Counted from the stretch's first letter, positions 53,559-62,888 are shown. The stretch: DNA of 64,000 nucleotides from Bin87 sp965207585 (GCA_965207585.1 CBDBMT010000003.1:1-64000), one strand, 5' to 3'. Notes: generated by a model from the letters alone, not told the origin. Numbers and translations: made by a program.

Positions 53559-54428
53559 ATGCCACGGACCATCCGCGCCGGGTTGATTCAGGCCAGCGTC
53601 GACGGCCAGGCGCTCCAGGACCTGGGCCGTCTGAAACAATACATGATCGACAAACATGTCTCGCTGATCGAGCAGGCGGCGGCCCGGCAGGTGCAGGTCC
53701 TGTGTCTCCAGGAGTTGTTCTATGGCCCATATTTTCCCGCCGAACAGAACGTCCGCTGGTACGCAATGGTGGAAAAGGTACCCGAGGGGCCGACAGTCCG
53801 GTTGATGCAGGAACTCGCCAAAAAGCACGGCATGGTGCTGATCGTTCCCGTCTACGAGGAGGAGATGCCCGGGGTCTACTACAACACGGCGGCCGTGCTG
53901 GAGCGGGACGGAACCTACCTGGGCAAGTACCGCAAGACCCACATACCCCACCTGGAACCGGGTTTCTGGGAGAAGTTCTACTTCAAGCCCGGCAACACCG
54001 GTTACCCGGTCTTCGACACCAGCGTCGGCAAAGTGGGCGTGTACATCTGCTACGACCGCCACTTCCCCGAAGGCGCGAGGGCGCTGGGACTCAACTGGGC
54101 AGAGCTGGTGTTCAACCCTTCCGCCACCGTGGCGGGACTGTCCGAGTACCTCTGGGAGTTGGAGCAGCCCGCCCATGCCGTAGCCAACGGGTACTTCGTC
54201 GGCGCCATCAACCGAGTGGGCTGGGAACCGCCTTGGGAGATCGGGGAGTTCTACGGCAAGAGCTACTTCTGCGACCCCAGGGGTCAAATCGTCGCCCAAG
54301 GGTCCCGTGACCGGGATGAAGTCATCGTCGCGGATTTGGACCTGGACGAAATCCGCCAGGTCCGCACCAATTGGCAGTTTTACCGGGACCGCCGCCCCGA
54401 CACCTACGGCGAGTTGCTGGAGCCATAG
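53559..54428 (+). CDS. nitrilase-superfamily carbamoyl/amide hydrolase
   Basis: It encodes 289 residues from ATG 53559 with AAAGGAGG upstream. The catalytic triad is visible: Glu in LCLQELFYGPYF (about residue 49), Lys in GKYRKTHIPH (about 122) and Cys in GVYICYDRHFPEGAR (about 157). The pattern is close to beta-ureidopropionase and N-carbamoylputrescine amidase. With the upstream amidase it could degrade pyrimidine-derived ureides or N-carbamoyl amino acids. The substrate is inferred, not shown. Confidence 0.92.
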   Translation: MPRTIRAGLIQASVDGQALQDLGRLKQYMIDKHVSLIEQAAARQVQVLCLQELFYGPYFPAEQNVRWYAMVEKVPEGPTVRLMQELAKKHGMVLIVPVYEEEMPGVYYNTAAVLERDGTYLGKYRKTHIPHLEPGFWEKFYFKPGNTGYPVFDTSVGKVGVYICYDRHFPEGARALGLNWAELVFNPSATVAGLSEYLWELEQPAHAVANGYFVGAINRVGWEPPWEIGEFYGKSYFCDPRGQIVAQGSRDRDEVIVADLDLDEIRQVRTNWQFYRDRRPDTYGELLEP

Positions 54429-54936
54429 GATTAGTCCGTACCTCGCAAGCCTGAACCGAGTCCAAGGTGAAACCCGTATTGGTGTTGGGTAGAATTGATT
54501 CAAATCGGACGGTGGTTTGGGAGATCTGAGGGAGTGGTCGGGTAGGCAGGAGATGGGCGGGTTGCTGGAGCAGTGGCGCCTGGACGAGGCTGAGGTGCTG
54601 CGACGGATGTACCGAGCGCCGACGCCACGAGAACGGGAGCGATGGCACCCGGTGCGGCTGCTGACGCAGCGCTGGACGGAGACGGCGGTGTGACGAGCCC
54701 AGGAGCAGGATGCCCACACGATTTGGCTTCGGTTTAGGTCCCCCGTTGGGACACCCTGGGGTTTCTGTCATTGAGTTTGGCGACAACTACGGTGATGCCA
54801 CATAAATCTGTGCTGGGGCTACGGAGAGGTTCTTGAACGGATTTTGAGAGGGAAAAACCGCCACCTCGGGCGTGGGCTCCGGCGTTTCAATGTGTGATGA
54901 CGGCGGCATAAACGTGGACCGGTTGAACGGGGACGT
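54429..54936. other. intergenic region with a transposase fragment
   Basis: Only the short helix-turn-helix-like frame at 54553-54693 stands out. The rest shows no gene, RNA or strong hairpin. Confidence 0.45.
54553..54693 (+). pseudogene. probable N-terminal fragment of an IS630-like transposase
   Basis: It encodes 46 residues: LLEQWRLDEAEVLRRMYRAP then TPRERERWHPVRLLTQRWTE. This resembles the helix-turn-helix start of IS630-family transposases. No DDE domain follows. Stop TGA at 54691. Confidence 0.4.
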
Positions 54937-55479
54937 GTGGGACTGCGTCGTTGCGTCGTTGCGTCGTTGCAGCGCCCGGACGGGACCATCGCGGACTTGC
55001 TGTCCAACGTCGGTACGGGCGGCGGTGATGTGGGGGACGAAAAGCGGAGAGTGGAAGCCGAGTTGAAGCGGCTGGACGCCGAAGAAGTGGAGATTGCGGC
55101 CCTCGACGTGCAACGCGTGTACCGCCGGGAGGTTTTGCACGGTCGGATGGCGAAGTTGAACCTCCGTCGCGATGAGCTCCAACTGCAACTGAAGGAACTG
55201 AACGAGCAGGAGCGGTTGGTTGAAGGGGCGTCCGAGATTGAGGGACGGATCCGCGCCTACTGCGAGCGACTGCGGGAGGGTTTGGACGAACTGGCGCAGG
55301 TTCAAGGCAGGATCGACCTGATCTGCCGGATGGACCTCATTGGTCGGGAGGTCACTGCCGCCATTCGGCAAGTAGAAACCGTGCCCCGACCAGCGCCCCC
55401 GGCTGGACGTCCCCTTGACCAGATTCCCCAAGCGGCTGGGTTGCCCCTCTTTGGGCAACGTCTTCGGCATGGCCGGTGA
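54937..55479 (+). pseudogene. serine recombinase C-terminal coiled-coil fragment
   Basis: It encodes about 180 residues. The long helical stretch KRRVEAELKRLDAEEVEIAA, VQRVYRREVLHGRMAKLNLR and the following DELQLQLKEL resembles the C-terminal coiled coil of large serine recombinases (as at 20151-21217). It lacks the resolvase, recombinase and zinc-ribbon parts. It abuts the P450 remnant at about 55480, a likely recombination junction. Confidence 0.55.
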
Positions 55480-55588
55480 CCTCAGTGCCTTCCCACTGCA
55501 GGAATACCGCTGAGACGTGGCGCGATTTTAATGCCGCTGCGTCTGTCATGCGAACGGTATTGAGCATGGATGGTCCCGAGCACCTTCG

Positions 55589-57048
55589 CTAGGCTTTCCG
55601 CATTTTCAAGCGGCGTAGGCGAGGGAATCCACCATTCGGTGGTACAGAGTGGCAGGGAGTTCCCGTACATCGGGGTCGCCAGTCGACAGTTCGAAACCCT
55701 CTGACGCCAGCCACAGGTGGCGTCGCACCAGGGCGATGGCGTCCACGAAGGTCGGCGACGGTTTGTCGTACCAGGCGGCCCTGCGCTGGGTCATGGGGTG
55801 CTGTTTCTGCAGGGCGTGGGCGGCCAGGGTGGTCCAGGAGAAGAGACCCAGCAGGACGGGGGTAGTGCGGGCGATGGCCAGGTCGGACCATTGGCGCTGG
55901 GTCTCCACTCCCAGGTGGGTGCGCACCTCCTGAAAGGTCACTTCCAGTTGCCAGCGCAGGACAAACCACTGGAGGATCTGGGTCGGGTTCGCCGACGGGT
56001 CGGTGCAGAGCAGGGCCTGGGGGTCGAAGGCGCCCTGGGGATCGCGGATCAGCACCCAGCGGATGGTGACGGCCGGTTTGCCCGAGCGGTACCAGACAGC
56101 GGTCTGGGAGGTGAGTTCCACGGTGCGGGTGGTGCCGTCGTACCAGGACACCGCGGCGACGGTCCACGCCACGTCGGCTCGCTCAAGGAGCGTTTTGAGC
56201 GAGGGTCGCCGCTCGCCTTTCAGCGGCGGCCGGCCGTTCTGACCCGGCTGACGAGGCGGCGCTGGCGCGTACAGAGCGGCGTCCAGGCGCAGTCTGGCGA
56301 TGAGGGTTACGGGTTCACGGAGCGACTGGCAGCAGCGCAGCAGGTCCAGTACGGCGTAGCCGTTGTCGCCCACCAGGACCAGCTTACGCTGGGGCAGCCA
56401 GCGGCGCAGTTGCATGACCATCTGGCGGGCCCAGTCGGTCACCTTCTTGTGCCGGCGTCCCTGCTGCTGGTGGTAGCGAGACGAGGGCGCCAGCACCGTG
56501 AGCACCGGCAACGCCCAATGGCGTCCCGCCCACGGCACGTGGCCCAGCCACATCAGGGAGATCCAGCGCAGCCCGCTGGCCTTGACCAGCTGATGGCGGC
56601 TGGAACGCACTGGGTCGCGGTAGATGGCCCGCGCCTTGATCTTGGCTCCACGACGTCGTTCCAAGGTTTCGTCGATGCCGAAGATCAACGGGCCGTCGCC
56701 GCGATCCAGATGCTGGAGTAGGAGCACCAGCAGGACGTGGGCTACCCCACGGGACGACCACACCGCTCGGTTGAGCACCGCGTGGTAGCGGGCGTAATTC
56801 CGGTCGTCGCTCAGTCCCATGACGCGGAGCGCCGCGGCCACGGTGCGTTGGCCCGGGGTCAGGATCGCGCCGACCAGCAGTAGTTGGGCTTTCCGCCAGG
56901 TTGGGGTGGTGAACAAAGTTGCGAAGGGGAAGAGAAGGGCTACAATGGCGTCGGGCAGGGTGAGCATGGTCGGGCCTTTCCGTCGAAAGTGGGGTCAGGC
57001 CAGCTTACCCTGTCTTTTTACTTTTTCTAAATTTTGCAGAAAGTCCAG
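55589..57048 (-). mobile_element. insertion sequence copy C, 1,460 bp, with 5-bp duplication CTTCG
   Basis: It has the same length and ends as copy A. CTTCG lies at 55584-55588 and 57049-57053. It is inserted in the P450 remnant. Confidence 0.95.
55606..56967 (-). CDS. DDE transposase, IS4/IS701-like, copy C
   Basis: It encodes 453 residues, identical to copy A (26341-27702), and the underlying DNA also appears identical. Identity of two copies 29 kb apart indicates very recent transposition. Confidence 0.92.
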   Translation of the reverse strand: MLTLPDAIVALLFPFATLFTTPTWRKAQLLLVGAILTPGQRTVAAALRVMGLSDDRNYARYHAVLNRAVWSSRGVAHVLLVLLLQHLDRGDGPLIFGIDETLERRRGAKIKARAIYRDPVRSSRHQLVKASGLRWISLMWLGHVPWAGRHWALPVLTVLAPSSRYHQQQGRRHKKVTDWARQMVMQLRRWLPQRKLVLVGDNGYAVLDLLRCCQSLREPVTLIARLRLDAALYAPAPPRQPGQNGRPPLKGERRPSLKTLLERADVAWTVAAVSWYDGTTRTVELTSQTAVWYRSGKPAVTIRWVLIRDPQGAFDPQALLCTDPSANPTQILQWFVLRWQLEVTFQEVRTHLGVETQRQWSDLAIARTTPVLLGLFSWTTLAAHALQKQHPMTQRRAAWYDKPSPTFVDAIALVRRHLWLASEGFELSTGDPDVRELPATLYHRMVDSLAYAA

Positions 57049-58273
57049 CTTCGTCTGCGCAAGGTATTGGCCAGGGGATACTCGCCCAGGATCATCGAGG
57101 GTCGCCTGGGTGACGTCGTCGCCATCACCCGGCGCGCAATAGACGAGTGGCCAACGGGGCAGGCCATATCCGCGCATAGCGCCTTCCAGCAACTGGCTAT
57201 GGAACGGATCGGCCTGGTACTCACCGGATATTCCAGCCAAGAGTACGCCGATGACCTGATCTTATTTCTCGAAACGATACTCATGACCAGGGTCCGGCGC
57301 CAATGGCCCAGGCAGATTGACCACTGGCCGCCGGTCCGGCGCGCCCGCAAGCGAGTAATGGAGCTGTATGCCGAGTTGCTGGCTAGTCATCGTCCGGAAG
57401 ACGGCGGCAGTCGGGACGCGGACTTTATCGACGCTCTAATGGAGGTGTGGCGAGAAGACCCGCAGTTTCTACCTGAGATCGACTTGCCGATGGCCTTGTC
57501 GTCCATCGGCGTGCTGTATTCCTGGGATGCCCCCCAGAGTATTGAACTGCTGACTTTCGGGTTGGCGATGGCCGGACTCTTCGTCGTTATTGAGTCCCGG
57601 TCCGGGGCGCCGATCATGCCCCTTGGAATCTACCGAAATCGGGCGGTGGCCGTCGCCATGATCGTGACGCTGCTGACCGCCGCCAGTCTCCACGGGTTCG
57701 TGCTGTTCCTGCCGCTGTATTTCCAGGCGGCGCTGGGCGCTTCAGTTTCCCAGGCCGGGTCGCTGCTGGCGCCGATGCTGCTGGGGATCGTGGTGGGAGC
57801 GATCCTGGCGGGCCAGATGCTCTCCCGAACCGGAGAACACTATCGGTTGCAGGCCCTGGTGAGTACCGCGTTGATGGGGGGTGGAATGTACCTCTTTTCT
57901 ACGCTTGGCGACGGCGGAGGATTCGCCCGCAACAGCCCGGTTCTCTACAGCCAGATATACCTGATGATTACGGCACTCGGCTTTGGCGGCGTGGTGGCCA
58001 CTCTCTCGGTGAAGGACGACCCTCGGGCGCTGGTGGATCCCGCCACGGCCCGGGCGTTGCAGGAATCGCTTGCCGAGACCGGCATAGGGGATGTTGCGGT
58101 GGCCGACCGCCTGCTGAGCTCGCTCAACCTTGCCCTGACGAACGCCTTGAGCGACGTGTTCACCCTGTTGTGGGTCGCCGTCGCGTTGTGTTTGCGCGTC
58201 CATAACGAACAAGGGACTCTCTGGAGTCCCCTGAAAAGGTGTTGAGTGAGCGCGGCGTGTCGCCCGGATCGGG

Positions 58274-60619
58274 TTACCGGAGAAAGTGGGCCAGCTGATC
58301 GGCGTTGGACCGCATCATGCCGATGTAGTCCGGGAATTCGTCGTCAGGCAGCGAGCGGATAATGCCGACCTGGATGCCAGCGTCATGGGCAACCTGCTGG
58401 AGGGCATCGTCGGAGAATTGGGTCTCCGCAAAGACGGCCGGCAGTCCATTGTGCTCCACCAGTTCCAGGACGTTGGCGATGTCGTCGGGGGAAACATCCC
58501 CGCCGTGGCCGCCGACGAAAGCCTGCACTTCCATGTCATAGCGCGCACCGAAGTACCCGAAGGCGTCGTGGAACGTCACCATCACGCGGAGGTCGTCGGG
58601 TATCGACGCCAGGGTGTCGGCGATGTATGCGTCCAAAGCTTCCAGTTCTTCAATGTACGCCGCCGAGTTGTTTAGGTAGGTTGCCGCGTTGTCGGGGTCT
58701 GCCTCTACCAGCCCGTCGGTGATCTGGTTCACGTAATGGACCACCAGGCGGGGGTTCTGCCAAAAGTGCGGGTCACCCGCCCCGTGGTCGTGACCATGGC
58801 CGTGGTCATCGTGGCCGTGGTCGTCGTGTCCCTCTTCATGATGGTCACCCTCGCCCAGGATGCCGACGAAAGCGATCTTGGTGGGGGTGCCGGAAATTTC
58901 CCAGTGGCTCACCTCTTCCAGGTCGTGGGCGTCGAGCGCGATGACTTCGCCCGCGCCGGAGTTGGTGATGAAGATGTGTCCGGGGGCGGTGGCAATGTGG
59001 GGTCGTGCCCAGAAGCCGGGATCGATCTCACCGACCAGCGCGTCCGAGGTTGACGCCAGGAGGTCCAGGTCATGGGCCTCGTACATGCGCACTTCACCGT
59101 CGCTCATGACCACCAGCAGGAGTTCGCCGTCGTGGCTGAGGGCCACCTGGATGGGGCGCAGGTCCTCGCTGGCTGGGATCAGCTGCTCCATTGAACCTTC
59201 TTCCGGCTCAACAACGTACAGGCCCACCGCGGAACCCAGGGCGAAGAAATGGTCGAGGCCGTAGTACCCAAATACCGAGGTGAGGCGGAAGTCGTCGGGC
59301 GAGCCGGCTGGGGCCGGGATGAAAGCGTCATGGTAGTGGCCGTCGTGGGCTTCGACCATCAACACGCCGCCGGTGCAGCCGAACACGGCCATGTGCCCGT
59401 TGCCGGCGTCGCCGTGGAGATCGGGGCAACCTTCGGCGCGATGGAGCGAGTGGCCATGCAGGTCCCAGATCTCCACGCCGATGGGCAGGCGGTAATCGGA
59501 AGGGCTCTGGGCGTAGTCGGGGTGCTGGATGGTGACGGCGAACAGGTCATCCTCCAGGGGTACGGCGGCGCCGTGGTGGGGGCCGGCGTTGAGAACGATG
59601 GGTTCATAGGAGTCGCCTTGCTCTTCCAGTTCATGTTCGTTGAGCAGGACGATGTCGCCGGAGCCGTCGTAATAGACGGTGGCCCACTCGCCGCCCACGT
59701 ACAGGTGGACGGGGCGGTCGCCGGACAGGTCGAGGTTCAGGGTGGACACTTCCCGTTCCACCATGTCGAAGTGGTCACCGTGTTCTTCCAGGTACACGCC
59801 GCCGTCGATGATGTTCACGGCGTTGGCGTCGCTGGAGACGGCGACGGCGAAGCGGCCGCTCTTGGTCGGGTAGATGCGGCCGGCGCGGGAACCCAGGTCG
59901 AACTCATTCTGGTGGACGTGGTCGGTTTCCAGATCGATGACCGAAAGATCGCCGGTCTCGCCGTCCCCGATCAAAAGACGACCGGCCAACTCCACCTCGT
60001 GCTCTTCGTGGTCGTGGTGGTCGCCTTCGGGGAAGGGCAGTTCAACCAACTCCTGGGGCTCCAGTCCTTCGGACGCGATCACGCGAATGGCGTCGGCGGA
60101 GGAGGCGTTATCGAGCAGATCTTCCACGTGGGCGGCGAGGTTGGTCCCGTTGCTGACCACGAGGGCAGCCTCTGCGATGCGCACACTATCCGAGGGAGCG
60201 CTCTGCCAGGTGTGGACGTCAGTGCCCGGTTTTACCAGCGCATGCACCTGCACCAAATCGCCGCCGACCTGTCGCACCAGGTCCGCGAGCACAGCGTTGC
60301 CGGTCACCACTTTGAGGGGATCGTCTGACGCCGAGCCACCGGCCGGGGAGGTCGGGGATGTCGAAGCCGCTGGTGTGGACGATCCTGCTGCCGTGGCGGG
60401 CACTGCCGGCGAGGCGGGGGCAGCGGTTGGGTCGGCCGATGCGGCAGCGACCGGTGGCGCGGAACCTGCGGCGGGCGAAGCGCCGGCCGGAGGGAGGTCC
60501 GGTTCTTCGCCCCCGCAGGCCGTCAGCAGCAGCGCAATTGCCGCCAGCGCGGTGAGGAGCGCCAGGGCCGGCCGAAGCGAGGAAATCGTGGCAAGGGGTC
60601 GTCCGAGGGATGGGTTCAT
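58274..60619 (-). CDS. zinc-binding ABC lipoprotein (ZnuA/AztC type) with AztD-like propeller inserted
   Basis: It encodes 781 residues; the family norm is about 300. It has a signal peptide with lipobox LLTAC (Cys35), an Ala/Pro/Thr linker to ~98, then the N lobe of a zinc-binding protein (VVTGNAVLADLVRQVGGD; His136 in GTDVHTW). At the usual His-rich loop a block of about 410 residues (~201-613) is inserted. It is framed by HHDHEEHE and by a long His/Asp run (HHEEGHDDHGHDDHGHGHDH). Its repeats (RLLIGDGETGDLSVIDLE, IFITNSGAGEVIALDAHDLE) resemble the AztD zinc-metallochaperone beta-propeller. The C lobe resumes with DPHFWQNP (His618), TFHDAFGYFGARY (His684) and FAETQFSD (Glu732). All ligands of the family are present. 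No ATPase or permease gene is adjacent. Operator-like palindromes lie upstream. Confidence 0.9.
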   Translation of the reverse strand: MNPSLGRPLATISSLRPALALLTALAAIALLLTACGGEEPDLPPAGASPAAGSAPPVAAASADPTAAPASPAVPATAAGSSTPAASTSPTSPAGGSASDDPLKVVTGNAVLADLVRQVGGDLVQVHALVKPGTDVHTWQSAPSDSVRIAEAALVVSNGTNLAAHVEDLLDNASSADAIRVIASEGLEPQELVELPFPEGDHHDHEEHEVELAGRLLIGDGETGDLSVIDLETDHVHQNEFDLGSRAGRIYPTKSGRFAVAVSSDANAVNIIDGGVYLEEHGDHFDMVEREVSTLNLDLSGDRPVHLYVGGEWATVYYDGSGDIVLLNEHELEEQGDSYEPIVLNAGPHHGAAVPLEDDLFAVTIQHPDYAQSPSDYRLPIGVEIWDLHGHSLHRAEGCPDLHGDAGNGHMAVFGCTGGVLMVEAHDGHYHDAFIPAPAGSPDDFRLTSVFGYYGLDHFFALGSAVGLYVVEPEEGSMEQLIPASEDLRPIQVALSHDGELLLVVMSDGEVRMYEAHDLDLLASTSDALVGEIDPGFWARPHIATAPGHIFITNSGAGEVIALDAHDLEEVSHWEISGTPTKIAFVGILGEGDHHEEGHDDHGHDDHGHGHDHGAGDPHFWQNPRLVVHYVNQITDGLVEADPDNAATYLNNSAAYIEELEALDAYIADTLASIPDDLRVMVTFHDAFGYFGARYDMEVQAFVGGHGGDVSPDDIANVLELVEHNGLPAVFAETQFSDDALQQVAHDAGIQVGIIRSLPDDEFPDYIGMMRSNADQLAHFLR

Positions 60620-60688
60620 GGGTTTTCTCCGTTGTTGTGGGTGTCGATTGCCGGTCCGATCAACCTGGCATAGCGGTGAGCAAATGAA

Positions 60689-60705
60689 TTGGTATGCTGT
60701 ATCAA
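60689..60705. promoter_or_regulatory. operator-like inverted repeat 1 upstream of the zinc-binding protein gene
   Basis: TTGGTATGCTGTATCAA: arms TTG(G/A)TA and TATCAA around TGCTG. It shares the GTA/TATC-N5 spacing of two sites further upstream and lies 70 bp before the start codon. Confidence 0.45.
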
Positions 60706-60743
60706 TAACTTCCGGCCAAGATCATTGGTTTCAACCTTCGATG

Positions 60744-60768
60744 ATTACAGATACGACATATCAGTAAT
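60744..60768. promoter_or_regulatory. operator-like inverted repeat 2 (ATTACxGATA-N5-TATCxGTAAT)
   Basis: This is a 25-bp palindrome with ten-base arms matching at nine positions around CGACA. It is the best of three GATA-N5-TATC sites and has the size of a Fur-family (Zur-like) operator. The regulator is inferred from the neighbouring zinc gene. Confidence 0.6.
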
Positions 60769-60855
60769 GCAGGGGCAAAAATAAAAGGCGCTGAGGTTCA
60801 GTCCTCAGGGCCGGGGGTGTTCGTGGCCGTAATGCTTGATCGCTGCGATCATATT

Positions 60856-60868
60856 GATACCTGATATC
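60856..60868. promoter_or_regulatory. operator-like inverted repeat 3 (GATACCTGATATC)
   Basis: GATA-CCTGA-TATC has the same spacing as the site at 60744, with partly matching ATT/GAAT flanks. It lies about midway between the zinc gene and the SDR gene and could serve either. Confidence 0.45.
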
Positions 60869-61009
60869 GAATACTACCACCGCGATTCCAGAGTGTCAAC
60901 GTTGTGGCCATGGGCGGAGTATTTGCAGGTGACCCGCTGTCCGGCGTCAATTAAAATTGCTGACTTGTAGGCCATGCGCACAATACAAACGATGGCCAGG
61001 GTTGTTCCT

Positions 61010-61879
61010 ATGAATCATCTAATGCGAGGCAAAATCTGTCTCATAACCGGCGGCAGCGACGGCATCGGCTACGCGGCCTCCCGCGAACTGGCCCGCATGG
61101 GCGCCCGGGTCATCATCGTAGGCCGCAATTCCGCCAAGACCGAAGCCGCCGTGCAGCAGATCATCGCCGCTGCAGGCAACCCGGCGGTGGAGTACCTGTT
61201 GGCCGACCTTGCGTCCCAACGCGAGGTGCGTCGCGTCGCCGCCGAGGCTATGGAACTTGTGCCCCACCTGGACGTCCTGCTGAACAATGCCGGGGCCATC
61301 TTCCTGTCCGATAGACGCAACGCCGAAGGTATCGAGATGACCTTCGCACTGAACCACCTGAGCTACTTCCTGCTGACCGACCTGCTGCTCGAACACCTGC
61401 GGAAATCGCCGCGGGCCCGGATCGTCAACGTATCCTCTTGCGCCCATGAATCGCCGGGCAAGTTCCGGCTGGAAGATCTGCCTGATCCTTCAGGTAATGG
61501 GGGATATTCAGCCTACAAACGCTCCAAACTCTGCAATATTTTGTTCACCTACGAGCTAGCGCGGCGTCTGGCAGGCGAGAATATCACGGTGAATGCCCTG
61601 CATCCGGGTCTGGTGCGAACCAACATCGCCCGCAACAATGGGTTGCTCGGTCGCGTGGTCAACTTCTTCATTGGAGTTCGCGGCATAACACCGGACAAGG
61701 GAGCGGAGACGCCGGTGTACCTGGCCGCATCGCCCGAAGTGGAGGAGGTGACCGGCAGGTATTTTGTGGACTGCCGACCCGTGCCGTCTTCCAGTATCAG
61801 CTACGATGCAGAACTGGCAGCCCGGCTGTGGGATATGAGCGCATCCCTCACTAGCGCGGGCGATCCATCGGACCGCTGA
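61010..61879 (+). CDS. short-chain dehydrogenase/reductase, retinol-dehydrogenase-like
   Basis: It encodes 289 residues from ATG 61010 (MNHLMRGKICLITGGSDGIG); an ATG-less extension to 60974 (start ATG there) is possible. It has a Rossmann NAD(P) motif TGGSDGIG, VIIVGRN, the LLNNAGAIF motif, catalytic Ser in VNVSSCAHE and YKRSK (Tyr-x3-Lys). The length and FALNHLSYFLLTDLLLEHL pattern fit the retinol dehydrogenase/WW-oxidoreductase-like SDR branch. Substrate unknown. It is divergent from the zinc-binding protein gene. Confidence 0.92.
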   Translation: MNHLMRGKICLITGGSDGIGYAASRELARMGARVIIVGRNSAKTEAAVQQIIAAAGNPAVEYLLADLASQREVRRVAAEAMELVPHLDVLLNNAGAIFLSDRRNAEGIEMTFALNHLSYFLLTDLLLEHLRKSPRARIVNVSSCAHESPGKFRLEDLPDPSGNGGYSAYKRSKLCNILFTYELARRLAGENITVNALHPGLVRTNIARNNGLLGRVVNFFIGVRGITPDKGAETPVYLAASPEVEEVTGRYFVDCRPVPSSSISYDAELAARLWDMSASLTSAGDPSDR

Positions 61880-61976
61880 AAGCCCGTACGGGCCAGGAAC
61901 CGACCTCCCCTGCCAGATCAATCGGTTCCCCTGCCGGATCTCCCTGCGCCCCAAGTCAACGCCCCGATGGGGAATC

Positions 61977-62744
61977 TCAGCTAATTTCGATGCCGACGGG
62001 GCAGTGATCGGATCCCATCACGTCGGGCAGTATGAAGGCATCGGTCAGGTTGGAGGCGAAATCGCTGTCGGTGAAGAAGTAGTCGATGCGCCAGCCCACG
62101 TTCCGTTCCCGCGCGCGGGTCACCTGGTTCCACCAACTGTAGTTGTGCGGTTCCTGGTTGAACCGGCGGAAGGTGTCAACGTAGCCGTGTTCAAGGAAGG
62201 TGTCCATCCAGGCCCGTTCCTCCGGGAGGAAGCCGGAAATCTTCTCGTTTGCCTTGGGCCGGGCGAGGTCGATTTCCTTGTGGGCGGTATTTACGTCGCC
62301 GCACACAACCACGCTGCGGCCTTCCTGTCGCAGCCTGTCCACGTAATCCAGGAAGGCGTCGTAGAACTCCATCTTGTAACGCAGGCGTTCGGCAGACTGC
62401 TTGCCGTTGGGGAAATAGATGCCCAGGAACACGAAATCATCGAAGTCGGCGACGATGGTGCGCCCCTCGCTGTCGAACCGCTCAACACCCAAGCCGAAAC
62501 TGACGCTGCGGGGTGCGTGTCCCTGGCGGGTGTAGAGGCCCACACCGCTGTAGCCCTTTCGCTCCGGAGTGGTGAACCAACTGGAATAACCCTCCACCTG
62601 CTTCAGGGCGGTGGGCAACTGGGACTCGTGGGCCTTGGTTTCCTGGAGGCACAGCACGTCGGGCTGTTCTTCCTGAAACCACTCAAGAAATCCCTTCTTG
62701 TGAACTGCCCGAATGCCGTTGACGTTCCATGAAATCAGTTTCAT
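61977..62744 (-). CDS. xth: exodeoxyribonuclease III (AP endonuclease)
   Basis: It encodes 255 residues. It shows all landmarks of the Xth/ExoA family: MKLISWNVNGIRAVHKKGF, LCLQETKAHESQLP (metal Glu), GYSGVGLYTR, FLGIYFPNGK, VVCGDVNTAHKEIDL (Asp/Asn site), WRIDYFFTDSDF and a final GSDHCPVGIEI (catalytic Asp-His). It is intact and full length. It repairs abasic sites in DNA; the gene is monocistronic here. Confidence 0.97.
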   Translation of the reverse strand: MKLISWNVNGIRAVHKKGFLEWFQEEQPDVLCLQETKAHESQLPTALKQVEGYSSWFTTPERKGYSGVGLYTRQGHAPRSVSFGLGVERFDSEGRTIVADFDDFVFLGIYFPNGKQSAERLRYKMEFYDAFLDYVDRLRQEGRSVVVCGDVNTAHKEIDLARPKANEKISGFLPEERAWMDTFLEHGYVDTFRRFNQEPHNYSWWNQVTRARERNVGWRIDYFFTDSDFASNLTDAFILPDVMGSDHCPVGIEIS

Positions 62745-62888
62745 GTTCTACTCCCTCAGCCGCACCCTCCCCGCAGGGAGAGGGAAGAATGGCCAGTTAC
62801 AGTCAAGGATTTTCCGGATGCTGGCTTTCGCGGGGATACCGCGGTGCGAAGGGCGGATTGGGCGCCGCCCCAGTTTTGGGACAGTTTC

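Larger units (their letters stand above)
55480..58245 (+). pseudogene. cytochrome P450 fragment interrupted by insertion sequence copy C and fused to an MFS transporter fragment
   Basis: Before the element the frame reads RDFNAAASVMRTVLSMDGPE-HLR; after it, LRKVLARGYSPRIIEGRL, a bacterial P450 helix C-D region. Removing the element and one copy of the duplication CTTCG rejoins HLRLRKVLARGYSP in frame. The P450 part continues to DPQFLPEIDLP (about 57485), before the I-helix, ExxR and heme loop. It then runs directly into MFS drug-exporter sequence (FVVIESRSGAPIMPLGIYRN, then LLAPMLLGIVVGAILAGQ) with about five membrane segments and a shortened C terminus. Both genes have lost essential parts, so deletion between them is likely. 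Confidence 0.85.

Noticed and set aside
59249..60328. A 359-codon + frame opposite the zinc-binding protein
   Set aside because: Shadow frame; the minus strand has a full signal peptide, metal ligands and propeller repeats.
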